A stretch of DNA of 39,938 nt from JANPJV01 sp031425695 (GTDB taxonomy: Bacteria; Pseudomonadota; Gammaproteobacteria; Xanthomonadales; SZUA-5). Below are positions 8,256 to 16,001 of the stretch, in pieces; positions within the stretch are counted from its first letter, which is position 1, and each line of letters opens with the position of its first letter. The DNA lies in contig JANPJV010000217.1 in NCBI GenBank assembly GCA_031425695.1, forward strand, positions 1 through 39,938. Reading direction: 5' to 3'. The position numbers and the translations under genes were made by a program. The notes under the pieces are model-generated. The model did no database searches. It saw only the letters and a list, made by a program, of their open reading frames with translations, and was not told where the DNA came from.

Positions 8256-8316
8256 CGGGCGCTACGTGACATTGCGACATGTCTGGGATTTCGTCGCAGT
8301 TGTCACGTAGCGCCCG
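8256..8316. repeat. Long inverted repeat downstream of minE
   Basis: CGGGCGCTACGTGACA (8256-8271) is matched in inverted orientation by TGTCACGTAGCGCCCG (8301-8316), with TGCGA and TCGCA pairing further in. The loop is roughly 15-20 nt. CTAC/GTAG appears in each arm as in the other small repeats of the window. It may end the min transcript, although there is no T-run. Confidence 0.65.
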
Positions 8317-8374
8317 ATTGATTAGAGCGCGATGGTGACCGCCTCGCGGGCGCAACCTGACCTACCGGCGGAAG

Positions 8375-8911
8375 ATGACCCTCGATCCCTCTCCTGCAGT
8401 GCTCGTGCTTCGCGATGTCGATCAGGCGGATGTCGCAACGCTGTTGACGCGCTTCGGCCTGCACCTGGAACTCCTCCCCGATGCCACCGAGATCCCTGGC
8501 AGCTACTGGGGCGAGTCCGAGGCTGGGCTGATTGGCGATCTTCTCTATGCGCGCGGCGACACGCCGCTGCATTCAATCCTGCACGAGGCCTGTCACTGGA
8601 TCACCTGTACGCCGGAGCGGCGGGCGCGGGTGCATACGGATGCGGCGGATTGCGAGATCGAGGAAACGGCCACGTGCTGGCTGCAGATCGTGCTCGCCGA
8701 TGAGATCCCGGACTTTGGACGAGCGCGCGCGCTTCTCGACATGGATGCATGGGGCTACAGCTTCCGGCTCGGCAGCGCACGTGCGTGGTTCGAGACGGAT
8801 GGCGACGATGCGATCGCCTGGTTGCGCGAGCAACAACTGATCACTCCTGCACGCACCTGCGCCTTCCGCGTACGCGGCGCCGCTACGGTCGAGTCAGTCA
8901 CCAGAGACTGA
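8375..8911 (+). CDS. Uncharacterised HExxH-containing protein (putative zinc metallohydrolase or hydroxylase)
   Basis: A 178-residue soluble protein that I cannot name. It carries the metal-site motif HEACHW (H70, E71, H74), followed by a conserved-looking acidic helix EIEETATCWLQIVLAD (about 94-109) whose glutamates could supply a third ligand. The HExSHW-like form and size recall, only distantly, the EpmC (YfcM) family that hydroxylates elongation factor P, and also small zinc peptidases; neither assignment is secure. There is no signal peptide or membrane segment. An M48 protease gene follows 46 nt downstream, but a TACAAT -10 between them suggests that gene has its own promoter. GGCGGAAG precedes the ATG closely, so the start is plausible but not certain. 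Confidence 0.7.
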   Translation: MTLDPSPAVLVLRDVDQADVATLLTRFGLHLELLPDATEIPGSYWGESEAGLIGDLLYARGDTPLHSILHEACHWITCTPERRARVHTDAADCEIEETATCWLQIVLADEIPDFGRARALLDMDAWGYSFRLGSARAWFETDGDDAIAWLREQQLITPARTCAFRVRGAATVESVTRD

Positions 8912-8923
8912 CGATTCGCTGGC

Positions 8924-8929
8924 TACAAT
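8924..8929 (+). promoter_or_regulatory. Possible -10 element for the M48 protease gene
   Basis: TACAAT matches the sigma-70 -10 consensus at five of six positions and lies 34 nt before the protease ATG. No good -35 is present at the right distance. Weak call. Confidence 0.3.
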
Positions 8930-8957
8930 TTTCACATCAACCGAGGAGCAAGCACTC

Positions 8958-9815
8958 ATGGAGTATCGCGGGGGCCAGGGACGCCGTGGCGGCTTTCGGC
9001 TGTTGCCGTTGCTGCTCTTCGGGGGCTACTTCGTCTGGTACTGGTTTTCAAACCAGACCGAGGTGCCGCTGACCGGTCGCACCCAGCTGGTGGATATTTC
9101 GCGCGAGCAGGAAGAGGCGCTCGGGCTGCAGGCCTACCAGGAAGTGCTCAGTGGAGAGCGCGTCGTCACCACGGGTGAGCTGCCCGGACAGGTACGCGAG
9201 ACCGCGAAGCACCTGATCGATGCGGTGCACAAACTCGATGCCAAGGCGGACCCTGGGTTCAAATGGGAGGCCTCGGTGATCGAGTCTGACCAGGCGAATG
9301 CGTTTGCACTGCCCGGCGGCAAGATCGCGGTCTACACCGGCATCCTGCCAATCGTCGCCAATCCTGATGGGCTGGCCGCGGTCATGGGCCATGAGATTGC
9401 CCACGCGATCGCGCGCCACGGCGCCGAGCGCATGGCCTATCAGAAGCTGGTGCAGATGGGCTCGATGGCAGCCGGCATGTCGATTTCGGACATGGACATC
9501 GGCACCCAGAGGATGGTCATGGCAGCACTCGGTGCCGGCGCCAATTTTGGTGTGCTGCTGCCTTTCTCGCGCGATCACGAGTCCGAAGCCGATCGCCTTG
9601 GGCTCATGTTCTCCGCTGCCGCGTGTTTCGACCCGCGCGAAGCACCGCGCCTGTGGGAACGCATGGGCGAGGCCAGCAAGGCACAACCGCCCGAGTTTGC
9701 CTCGACCCATCCGAGCCATGGCACGCGCATCCGCCAGCTCAACGAATGGATGCCCGAGGCGATGAAAATTCGGGAGGCGCATTGCGGCTCGTTGCCGGCG
9801 GAGCGTCCGGAATAA
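8958..9815 (+). CDS. M48-family zinc metalloprotease, membrane-anchored
   Basis: A 285-residue M48 peptidase of the LoiP/YggG-like type. A single hydrophobic segment near the N-terminus (about residues 14-30, LLPLLLFGGYFVWYWFS) should anchor it in the inner membrane with the catalytic part outside the cytoplasm. Zinc ligands H145 and H149 and catalytic E146 lie in MGHEIAHAIARHG, and the third ligand is in RDHESEADRLG. The C-terminal repeat STHPSHGTRIRQLNEW is typical of the family. Such proteases take part in envelope protein quality control; the substrate here is unknown. GAGGAG lies about nine nt before the ATG. Confidence 0.93.
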   Translation: MEYRGGQGRRGGFRLLPLLLFGGYFVWYWFSNQTEVPLTGRTQLVDISREQEEALGLQAYQEVLSGERVVTTGELPGQVRETAKHLIDAVHKLDAKADPGFKWEASVIESDQANAFALPGGKIAVYTGILPIVANPDGLAAVMGHEIAHAIARHGAERMAYQKLVQMGSMAAGMSISDMDIGTQRMVMAALGAGANFGVLLPFSRDHESEADRLGLMFSAAACFDPREAPRLWERMGEASKAQPPEFASTHPSHGTRIRQLNEWMPEAMKIREAHCGSLPAERPE

Positions 9816-9886
9816 GTTCGCGGCGTACCGAGGTCCTCACGCCCGGCTGTGCACAGTGCGCTCCCACCAAAAAACTGGAGCCATCC

Positions 9887-10108
9887 ATGAGCATTGCCAA
9901 GATCATCGAGATTTCATCATCTTCGCCGGTAAGCTTCGAGGCCGCGATTCGCGACGGCATCGCCCGCGCTGCGGAGACCATCAACAACATCCAGGGCGCG
10001 TGGGTCTCCGAGCAAAAAGTCCGTGTCGAAAACGGGAAGCTGGTCGAATTCCGCGTGGCCCTGCGCATCACCTTCCTGCTCGAGTCGTTGAAGTCAGACA
10101 ACAACTGA
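9887..10108 (+). CDS. Dodecin family flavin-binding protein
   Basis: A 73-residue dodecin, a small protein that forms hollow dodecamers and stores or buffers flavin. The sequence runs MSIAKIIEISSSSPVSFEAA, then an amphipathic helix and NIQGAWVSEQKVRVENGKL, FRVALRITFLLE, the usual strand-helix-strand-strand order; the Trp in GAWV is the flavin-stacking residue of the family. The start is the ATG at 9887 with CTGGAG about nine nt upstream. Its last 15 nt overlap, tail to tail, the end of the formylglutamate deformylase gene on the other strand. Confidence 0.93.
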   Translation: MSIAKIIEISSSSPVSFEAAIRDGIARAAETINNIQGAWVSEQKVRVENGKLVEFRVALRITFLLESLKSDNN

Positions 10109-10933
10109 TCGGCTTTCGATGACCCCGAGCGCGGGCTCCAGCACGCCACGCAAAACCTGCTGCACGCGCTCGGCGCGGTCGCCTAGATAGTTGAAAGGCG
10201 CGCCCTCGTCCATGTAATTGGACTGCACCAGCTCCATCTGGACCGCATGGACTCCACTTGCGGGCTTCCCGTAGCGGCGCGTGATGTAGCCACCCTTGAA
10301 ACGACCGTTGACCGCATGGTCGACGTCCGCTTGGCGCAGGCACGCCTCCAGCACCGACTGAAGCTCCGGCGAGCAACTGCTGCCGTCGGCCGTGCCGAGA
10401 TTGTAGTCGGGCAAGCGGCCCACAAAGAACAGCGGGCAGATACCCACGATCGAGTGCCCTTCCCAGAGCAGCACTTGGTCAAATTGCGCGCGCAACTCGG
10501 CCAGGGTCTGGTGAAGCGCCTCGTGATACGGCCGCCAATAGCGCTTGACGCGCAGCTCGATCTCCGGCGTATCCGGCTCCTGGCCGGGCAGGTATATCGG
10601 CTCGCAGGCAAAGGTCGACGTGGGACACAAGCCGGTTTCGGATTTGCCGGGATAAAGCGCGGCACCATCCGGCGGACGGTTGAGATCCACCACATAGCGT
10701 GACCAACGCGGGCGCAGTATCGAAGCACCCAGTGCGCGCGCAAAATCGTAGAGCCGCCCGACATGCCAATCGGTGTCCGGCGCGAGGCGCGCGGCTTCGG
10801 TCATTTTCCCGGCAATGGCCGGGGGAATCTCGCTGCCGTCGTGCGGCAAGCTGATCAGCAGCGGACGTGATCCCCGCCAGAGCCGGTAGTTCTCATCGGG
10901 CGCCCACGGCGCCCACCAGTCAGCAGGTTCCAT
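10094..10933 (-). CDS. hutG: N-formylglutamate deformylase
   Basis: A 279-residue N-formylglutamate amidohydrolase, which releases formate and glutamate in the five-step histidine degradation route. Characteristic stretches are LLISLPHDGSEIPPAI (about 26-41), DTDWHVGRLYDFA, DLNRPPDG, LLWEGHSI and the C-terminal RFKGGYITRRYGKP and MELVQSNYM. AGGAG lies six nt before the ATG. It follows the FAD oxidoreductase by 12 nt and is most likely co-transcribed with it. No hutH, hutU or hutI is in the window, so it is detached from the rest of the pathway here. The 3' end overlaps dodecin by 15 nt in convergent orientation. Confidence 0.9.
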   Translation of the reverse strand: MEPADWWAPWAPDENYRLWRGSRPLLISLPHDGSEIPPAIAGKMTEAARLAPDTDWHVGRLYDFARALGASILRPRWSRYVVDLNRPPDGAALYPGKSETGLCPTSTFACEPIYLPGQEPDTPEIELRVKRYWRPYHEALHQTLAELRAQFDQVLLWEGHSIVGICPLFFVGRLPDYNLGTADGSSCSPELQSVLEACLRQADVDHAVNGRFKGGYITRRYGKPASGVHAVQMELVQSNYMDEGAPFNYLGDRAERVQQVLRGVLEPALGVIESRSVVV

Positions 10934-10945
10934 GGCGACTCCTGG

Positions 10946-12199
10946 TCATTGGCGAAAACGTGATGCCGCATAGGGTGCCGGGTCGATCTGCGGCTTGCGT
11001 CCATGGACGAGGTCAGCGATCAGCTCGCCGGTCGAGGCCGACATGCTCATGCCGAGCATGCCGTGTCCAGTCGCAATCCAGAAATCCTTCAGCCCCGGCG
11101 CAGCACCGATGATCGGCAGGTCGTCGACCGACATCGGACGCCAGCCGAACCATTCCTCGGTGCGCGTCGAGCCCATCGGCTCGATGAGATATGCGGACGC
11201 GCTTGCGACCATGGCTTCGATGCGGCGGCGGTTGAGGCTGTCGTCGTAGCCCGAGAATTCCATCGTGCTGCCCACCCGATAGCTGTCGCGCCATGGCGTG
11301 ATGGCGACGCTGCGCTCGCGGCAAACGATCGGCACCCGGGGTGGCAGCGCCGGGGCGGAAGTCGTGACCGAGTAGCCCTTGCCCGGCTGGATGGGTAGCC
11401 GCAATCCGAGCTGACGTCCGAGCAGTGGTGACCAGGCGCCCAATGCCAGGATCACATGCTTGCCCGCAAACTCGCCCTGCTCGGTCTGGACGGCGGCGAT
11501 GCGCTCGCCGTCCCGGCGAAAACCGATGGCGCGGGTGTTCCCGAGAATGCGCACCTTCTTCGCGGTGAGCACGCGCGCGAGCCCGGCCACGTACAGGTCG
11601 GGACGCAGCTGGGCATCGCCAGGGGTGTCGTAGCCACCGATGACTTCAGGGCGCAGCGCCGGCTCGCGCGCGCGCAGCTGATTCCCATCGAGCGCGTTCA
11701 CCTCGATGTCGACCTCGCGCAGCGCCTTCGGCCACCACTCGAAACCCGCGAGCGCCGCCGGGTCGCGGAAAACTGTCAGGTGGCCGCGCGCTTCGAATTC
11801 ACATTCGATCTGCTCCTGCGCAATCAGCTGTGCCATCAGCTGGCGGGAAGCCTTCAGGATGCGTGCCTTGTCGTGCAAGCCGCGCTCGAAGTCGTCCCAA
11901 TTGCAACGCTGTGCAAAGCTGCCCAGCCAGCGCCACAGTTCGGGATCGATGCGCGGGCGCACGTAGAAGGGCGCGTCGCTGGACAGCATCCAGCGCAACG
12001 CTTGCCGAACCATTCCAGGCTTGGCCAAAGGTGGCGCGTGGCTGGGCGTGATGGTGCCGCAATTTCCGTGCGAGCTGCCGCAACCCGGCGCACCTTGGTC
12101 CAAAAGTGTCACCTCGTGTCCGTCGCGCGCCAAAAAGTACGCACAAGAGAGACCAATCACACCAGCGCCGAGGATCAGGATTTCACTGCGATCAATCAT
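10946..12199 (-). CDS. FAD-dependent oxidoreductase, D-amino-acid dehydrogenase (DadA) type
   Basis: A 417-residue flavoprotein of the DAO family. The dinucleotide-binding motif ILGAGVIGLSCAYFLARDG is at about 9-27. The FAD/substrate domain carries LALGAWSPLL and IQPGKGYSV, and the C-terminal GHGMLGMSMSASTGELIADL closes the FAD site. Family members oxidise D-amino acids or D-hydroxyproline and pass electrons to the respiratory chain; DadA and the hydroxyproline dehydrogenase LhpB are the nearest families I recall. The substrate cannot be settled from sequence. It is the first gene of a likely two-gene unit with hutG. Confidence 0.88.
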   Translation of the reverse strand: MIDRSEILILGAGVIGLSCAYFLARDGHEVTLLDQGAPGCGSSHGNCGTITPSHAPPLAKPGMVRQALRWMLSSDAPFYVRPRIDPELWRWLGSFAQRCNWDDFERGLHDKARILKASRQLMAQLIAQEQIECEFEARGHLTVFRDPAALAGFEWWPKALREVDIEVNALDGNQLRAREPALRPEVIGGYDTPGDAQLRPDLYVAGLARVLTAKKVRILGNTRAIGFRRDGERIAAVQTEQGEFAGKHVILALGAWSPLLGRQLGLRLPIQPGKGYSVTTSAPALPPRVPIVCRERSVAITPWRDSYRVGSTMEFSGYDDSLNRRRIEAMVASASAYLIEPMGSTRTEEWFGWRPMSVDDLPIIGAAPGLKDFWIATGHGMLGMSMSASTGELIADLVHGRKPQIDPAPYAASRFRQ

Positions 12200-12343
12200 C
12201 GGCCCAGTCTATCCGGCGCTTGCCATCGACGCGATCAGCGGCATCAAAGCCGCGAGAGGACGCGGTTTTCACGCCACTCGACACATTCGCGGGTGCCTCT
12301 CCAACGTACTCGGTCACAATCGGAGAGAAAAATGTGATCCGGT

Positions 12344-12359
12344 TGGCATTCTTTCTGCA
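12344..12359 (+). promoter_or_regulatory. Possible sigma-54 promoter upstream of the 12.4-kb small ORF
   Basis: TGGCATTCTTTCTGCA has the invariant GG and GC of a -24/-12 promoter at correct spacing and differs from TGGCAC-N5-TTGCA at two positions. Transcription would start near 12370, about 40 nt before the ATG at 12410. No activator site was identified. Confidence 0.4.
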
Positions 12360-12409
12360 TTGAGATCACCCGAGCCCCACCTCCCCATGAGGCTCGAGGA
12401 AGACGGAAA

Positions 12410-12718
12410 ATGCGATCGAACCCCCAGGAACTCGCATTCGCGCTGCGCTCCCCATCATCAGGACCGCTCGCGGCCGTCGTCTGCGCCCTGGCTGACCTTT
12501 TCGAAGACCCCAGCTTCAACGAAGGTCACCGCGCATTGTTGCAAGCCCTGCTCGAACGAGGCGAAATTCCCCAGTCCCTCGCCGACAGTGCCATGGCCCG
12601 CTTGACGAGCTTTGCCAGCTCACTCGAATCCCTGCACACGCAGGTCTTCGCCGAAAACGGGCGCGGCAGCTTCGACCTCCCCAGCGAAGCTGCACCGCGC
12701 CTGCGTTGCGTGGTCTGA
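12410..12718 (+). CDS. Hypothetical protein, 102 aa
   Basis: I do not recognise this protein. It is a small, mostly helical, soluble protein. The first half has MRSNPQELAFALRSPSSGP and a helix LAAVVCALADLFEDPSF, then HRALLQALLERGEIPQSL and a Ser/Leu-rich helix. There is no signal peptide, membrane segment or metal motif. GAGGAAG lies about 10 nt before the ATG. Possible sigma-54 elements lie 50 nt upstream, and the neighbouring oxidoreductase gene is divergent. I infer a real gene from the start context and isolated position; the function is unknown. Confidence 0.6.
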   Translation: MRSNPQELAFALRSPSSGPLAAVVCALADLFEDPSFNEGHRALLQALLERGEIPQSLADSAMARLTSFASSLESLHTQVFAENGRGSFDLPSEAAPRLRCVV

Positions 12719-12823
12719 CAGACTAGCGGCGCTTCTGTGGGTTCGATCTGTGATCGAACGCTTTAGCAATCGGCAATAAAAGCGTACGCGCACAGCGCGC
12801 ACCCACAACATCCGCAATCTCGA
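12719..12823. terminator. Structured convergent intergenic region
   Basis: Between two convergent genes lie several potential hairpins. GTTCGATC (12741-12748) pairs with GATCGAAC (12752-12759) around a TGT loop. ACGCTTT just after it pairs with AAAGCGT about 12 nt on, and an outer pair TGTGGGT with ACCCACA closes the region. It may end transcription from both sides. There is no classic T-run, so the terminator call is moderate. Confidence 0.45.
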
Positions 12824-13309
12824 TTAGTGATGGTGGTGCCCGCCCACGCCATGCGCATGTCCATGGCTGCGCTCTTCATCGGTTGCCGGACGCGTGTCGA
12901 CCATCTCAATCTGGAACTGAAGATCCTTGCCCGCCATCGGGTGATTGAGGTCGACATCGACCACGGTCTGTCCGACTTTCAGGATGATGACCGGCCGCGG
13001 ACCGTCCTTGGTTTGCAGCACGATGCGCTGCCCGGGCTGCGGATTGCGCTCGGCGATGTACTTCTTCGGCACCCGCTGGACCAATGAGTCATTGCGCATG
13101 CCATAGGCTTCGGCCGCGGGCACCGTGACCTCGAAACTCTCGCCCGCATTGCGACCGATCAGGGCCTTTTCGAGACCGGGAATGATCCCGCCATAACCGA
13201 GCAGCACCGCCAGCGGCTCGCCGTCGCCCTCGCGGGAATTCTCGACCGGAGGCTGGCCAACTTCGCCCACCGTGTAATGAAAACGAACTACCTGCGCCAC
13301 GTCGCCCAT
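12824..13309 (-). CDS. slyD: FKBP-type peptidyl-prolyl isomerase SlyD
   Basis: A 161-residue cytoplasmic prolyl isomerase/chaperone. The split FKBP domain is visible: VVRFHYTVGEVG and LLGYGGIIPGLEKALIGRNAGESFEVTVPAAEAYG, the insert-in-flap chaperone domain (about 75-125, with VQRVPKKYI and GQRIVLQTKDGPRPVIILKV), then VVDVDLNHPMAGKDLQFQIEM. The C-terminus is His-rich (HGHAHGVGGHHHH), a nickel/zinc-binding tail as in E. coli SlyD but shorter. The ATG at 13309 is supported by GGAG seven nt upstream; the open frame before it encodes no recognised residues. In E. coli SlyD helps nickel delivery to hydrogenase; no hydrogenase genes are seen here. Confidence 0.95.
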   Translation of the reverse strand: MGDVAQVVRFHYTVGEVGQPPVENSREGDGEPLAVLLGYGGIIPGLEKALIGRNAGESFEVTVPAAEAYGMRNDSLVQRVPKKYIAERNPQPGQRIVLQTKDGPRPVIILKVGQTVVDVDLNHPMAGKDLQFQIEMVDTRPATDEERSHGHAHGVGGHHHH

Positions 13310-13526
13310 CGTCGATCTCCTGGCCTTGATATCTGAAAGGGGGCGTAGCCTAGCAGCCGGATTGCCTCCACGACGTCTGCGCCTGCTTGACGCCGCGGAC
13401 GCTGAGTGTTCGAAGTTGAACAACTCACGTCGATAAGAAATGCATCTCCCTTTTTAATCAAACACTTGGCCCCTGGCATGCGGTTTGCTGTAGTGCCGGT
13501 CAGTGGTGGTGACCGGAGTTGACGGG

Positions 13527-15947
13527 ATGTCGAGCTGGATCGAAGAGATGCGCAGTGCCGCGCGCATCTTGCGCAAAAGTCCCGGATTCAGCGTCAGTGC
13601 GATCCTGGCGATTGCGCTCGGCATCGGTGGGATCACCGCAATCTTCGGGCTGCTGGATGCCGTGCTGTGGCAACCCTTGCCGATCGCTCACGGCGAACGG
13701 CTCGTCGCGGTCACCCGGGTTGGAAAATCCGAAGCCTCGATCGGATTGCCGGATGCGTGGGCTATCCGCCCGGAACTTCGTGCCTTCGACGGCTTTGCCG
13801 CCATCCTCCCGGATTGGGCCATCGATCGGACCGATCTGCCGCAGCCCGAAAGGCTTCGCGGGGCGTTGGTCGAAGCCAGCTTCTTCGACGCCGTCGAAGT
13901 GCCGGCGGTTGTCGGGCGACTGCTCGACCCGGCCGACGATGTGTTCGGCGCACCTGTCGTCGTCGTCCTGGGCGAAGCCTATTGGCGCTCAGCGTTCGCT
14001 GCCGATCCGGGTGTTCTCGGGCGGCGGCTGCAACTTTCGGGCGTCGCTGCAACGGTTGTCGGCGTAGCGCCCAGTTCGGCCGACATCTTCGAAAAAGGTA
14101 CGCAGTTGTGGATGCCGATCGCACCTTTTGCGCCCTGGGCGCCAGGCTCGCGGGGTTCGAACAATTTTTCCGCCGTCGCGCGCGTTGCCGCCGGGCAGCC
14201 GTTCGACCAGGCAGCAGCTGAACTGGTCAGCGTGAGCCGGCGGATCGCGCAGGAAGGCGGCAATGCCGACAAGGTGCTGATGGCGACTCCCTGGTTGACG
14301 CACGTCACTGCCGGGTACCGCATCGGTCTTGGGCTCCTGAGCCTCGCGGTCGCCCTCGTCCTGTTGCTGGCGACCGCCAACGTTGCCGCACTGTTCATCG
14401 TGCGCTCTGCGCGACGGCAGCGGGAGCTCAGTGTTCGGCACGCGCTGGGTGCGAGCGACGGACGCATGCGCCGGCAACTGCTCAGCGAGGGCCTGCTGAT
14501 TGGAATGATCGGCGGCTTGCTCGGCCTGTTGGTTGCCTGGCTCAGCTTCGATCTTCTGCGCTTGCTCGCCAGCGAGACGCTGCCGCGTATCGGGTCGGCC
14601 AGCCTGAGCCCGCGCGTGCTCGGCGTCGCGATCCTCGCGACGCTGGGCAGCGTCTGCATCTTCAGCCTCGCGCCAGCATGGCAGAACCGCGACCGCAGCC
14701 TCGTGCACACGCGCAGCGGCAGCGGGCTCGGTTCGCGTCCCGAACGCCTTGCCCTGTCCTGGCTGGTGACCATCGAAGTATGTCTGGCGACGATCTTGCT
14801 CGGATCCGCCGGCTTGCTGTTGCGCAGTTATCTGACACTGGCCGAGGTGCCGCTGGGAATCGCGCCGGAAGCGGTGGTCAGCGGCGAGGTGGTACTTCCC
14901 GAAGCGGGTTACGCGCAGCGCGACCGGCAATCGCAGGCGTTTTCGCGAATGGTCCAGCAACTCGAATCCACGCCGGGCGTCAGCCATGCCGGAATGATCG
15001 TCGGTCCGCCACTGACCATCGGCCAGAGCATCGGCCACACGCTGATGATCGAAGGCATGGAGTTCCCTGAGCCTGACAACGTCAGCGCGCGCTTTCGCCC
15101 GTTCCTCGGCGACTACTTCGGCGCCGTCGGCATGCGCGTTCTCGCTGGCCGTGCGCCGGTGGCCGCAGATGAAACCAACGCGCTGCGCCATGCCTGGGTC
15201 AACCGCAGTTTCGCCGATCGCTTTTTCCGCGGCGGGAATGTGATCGGCGCCCGCATCGCCTGGAAGCCTGGCGAAGCCAGCGACGACGACGAGCCGCATT
15301 GGATGAATGTGCTCGGCGTCGTGGACGACGTCCGCTCTTCGAGCTTGCGCGAGGTCGATCCGCCAGCGGTCTATGCACCGTACCTGCAACGCGACGCGGA
15401 TTGGATTCGCTTTGGCACGCTGATTGCGCGTTTCTCGAGCGCCGCGTCGGACGCGCGCCAGGTGCTGGCCGCAGCCGTCGCTGCCGGCGATCCGAATATC
15501 CCGCTGGGCGAATTCGCCTGGATGCAGCAACGCGCGGAGCGCGCCCTCGCCGCAGATCGGTTCAACCTGCAGATGATTGGCAGTTTTGCCCTCATCGCCC
15601 TGTTGCTGGGCCTGCAGGGGTTGTTCAGCGTCGTCGCATTTGCGGTCGAACAGCGCCGCAGCGAGATCGGGCTGCGACTCGCCCTGGGTGCCGCACCGCA
15701 CCGCGCAGTCTGGACGCTCATGCGCGACACCCTGCGACGTTGCCTGGTCGGGGCGGGCATCGGGCTCGCGATCAACATTCTGGGAGGGCAATGGCTCAGC
15801 AGCCTGCTCTATGGAGTGTCTCCGCACGATCCTCTTGCCCTGGCAGCCGCTGTAGCGCTGATCCTGCTGGTCGCGTCGATCGCGGTCCTGATTCCCGCCC
15901 TGCGCACGCTGCGGGTGGATCCGAAGGTTGCCATGAGCGTCGATTGA
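13527..15947 (+). CDS. FtsX-like permease of the ADOP (duplicated orphan permease) type
   Basis: An 806-residue membrane protein with two copies of the MacB/FtsX permease unit. It opens with the ADOP N-terminal signature MRSAARILRKSPGFSVSAILAIALGIGG, a membrane helix, and a periplasmic domain of about 220 residues. Three helices follow (around LGLLSLAVALVLLLATANVAALFIV), then a linker helix, a second periplasmic domain, and the last helices including FALIALLLGLQGLFSVVAFAVEQRRSEIGLRLALGA. It ends with LRVDPKVAMSVD, typical for the family. The ATG at 13527 is preceded by GGAG at nine nt; an in-frame GTG at 13503 is a less likely start. No ABC ATPase or adaptor gene is nearby, which fits the orphan nature of the family. 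The transported substrate is unknown. Confidence 0.9.
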   Translation: MSSWIEEMRSAARILRKSPGFSVSAILAIALGIGGITAIFGLLDAVLWQPLPIAHGERLVAVTRVGKSEASIGLPDAWAIRPELRAFDGFAAILPDWAIDRTDLPQPERLRGALVEASFFDAVEVPAVVGRLLDPADDVFGAPVVVVLGEAYWRSAFAADPGVLGRRLQLSGVAATVVGVAPSSADIFEKGTQLWMPIAPFAPWAPGSRGSNNFSAVARVAAGQPFDQAAAELVSVSRRIAQEGGNADKVLMATPWLTHVTAGYRIGLGLLSLAVALVLLLATANVAALFIVRSARRQRELSVRHALGASDGRMRRQLLSEGLLIGMIGGLLGLLVAWLSFDLLRLLASETLPRIGSASLSPRVLGVAILATLGSVCIFSLAPAWQNRDRSLVHTRSGSGLGSRPERLALSWLVTIEVCLATILLGSAGLLLRSYLTLAEVPLGIAPEAVVSGEVVLPEAGYAQRDRQSQAFSRMVQQLESTPGVSHAGMIVGPPLTIGQSIGHTLMIEGMEFPEPDNVSARFRPFLGDYFGAVGMRVLAGRAPVAADETNALRHAWVNRSFADRFFRGGNVIGARIAWKPGEASDDDEPHWMNVLGVVDDVRSSSLREVDPPAVYAPYLQRDADWIRFGTLIARFSSAASDARQVLAAAVAAGDPNIPLGEFAWMQQRAERALAADRFNLQMIGSFALIALLLGLQGLFSVVAFAVEQRRSEIGLRLALGAAPHRAVWTLMRDTLRRCLVGAGIGLAINILGGQWLSSLLYGVSPHDPLALAAAVALILLVASIAVLIPALRTLRVDPKVAMSVD

Positions 15948-16001
15948 GACGTTCCGGCGACGAGAGGACGGGAATTCGCACCCGTTTGCGTGCCGCCACC
16001 C

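Noticed and set aside
12314..12338. TCACA...TGTGA pair as a CRP/Clp site
   Set aside because: The half-sites are in the outward order and 13 bp apart, not TGTGA-N6-TCACA.
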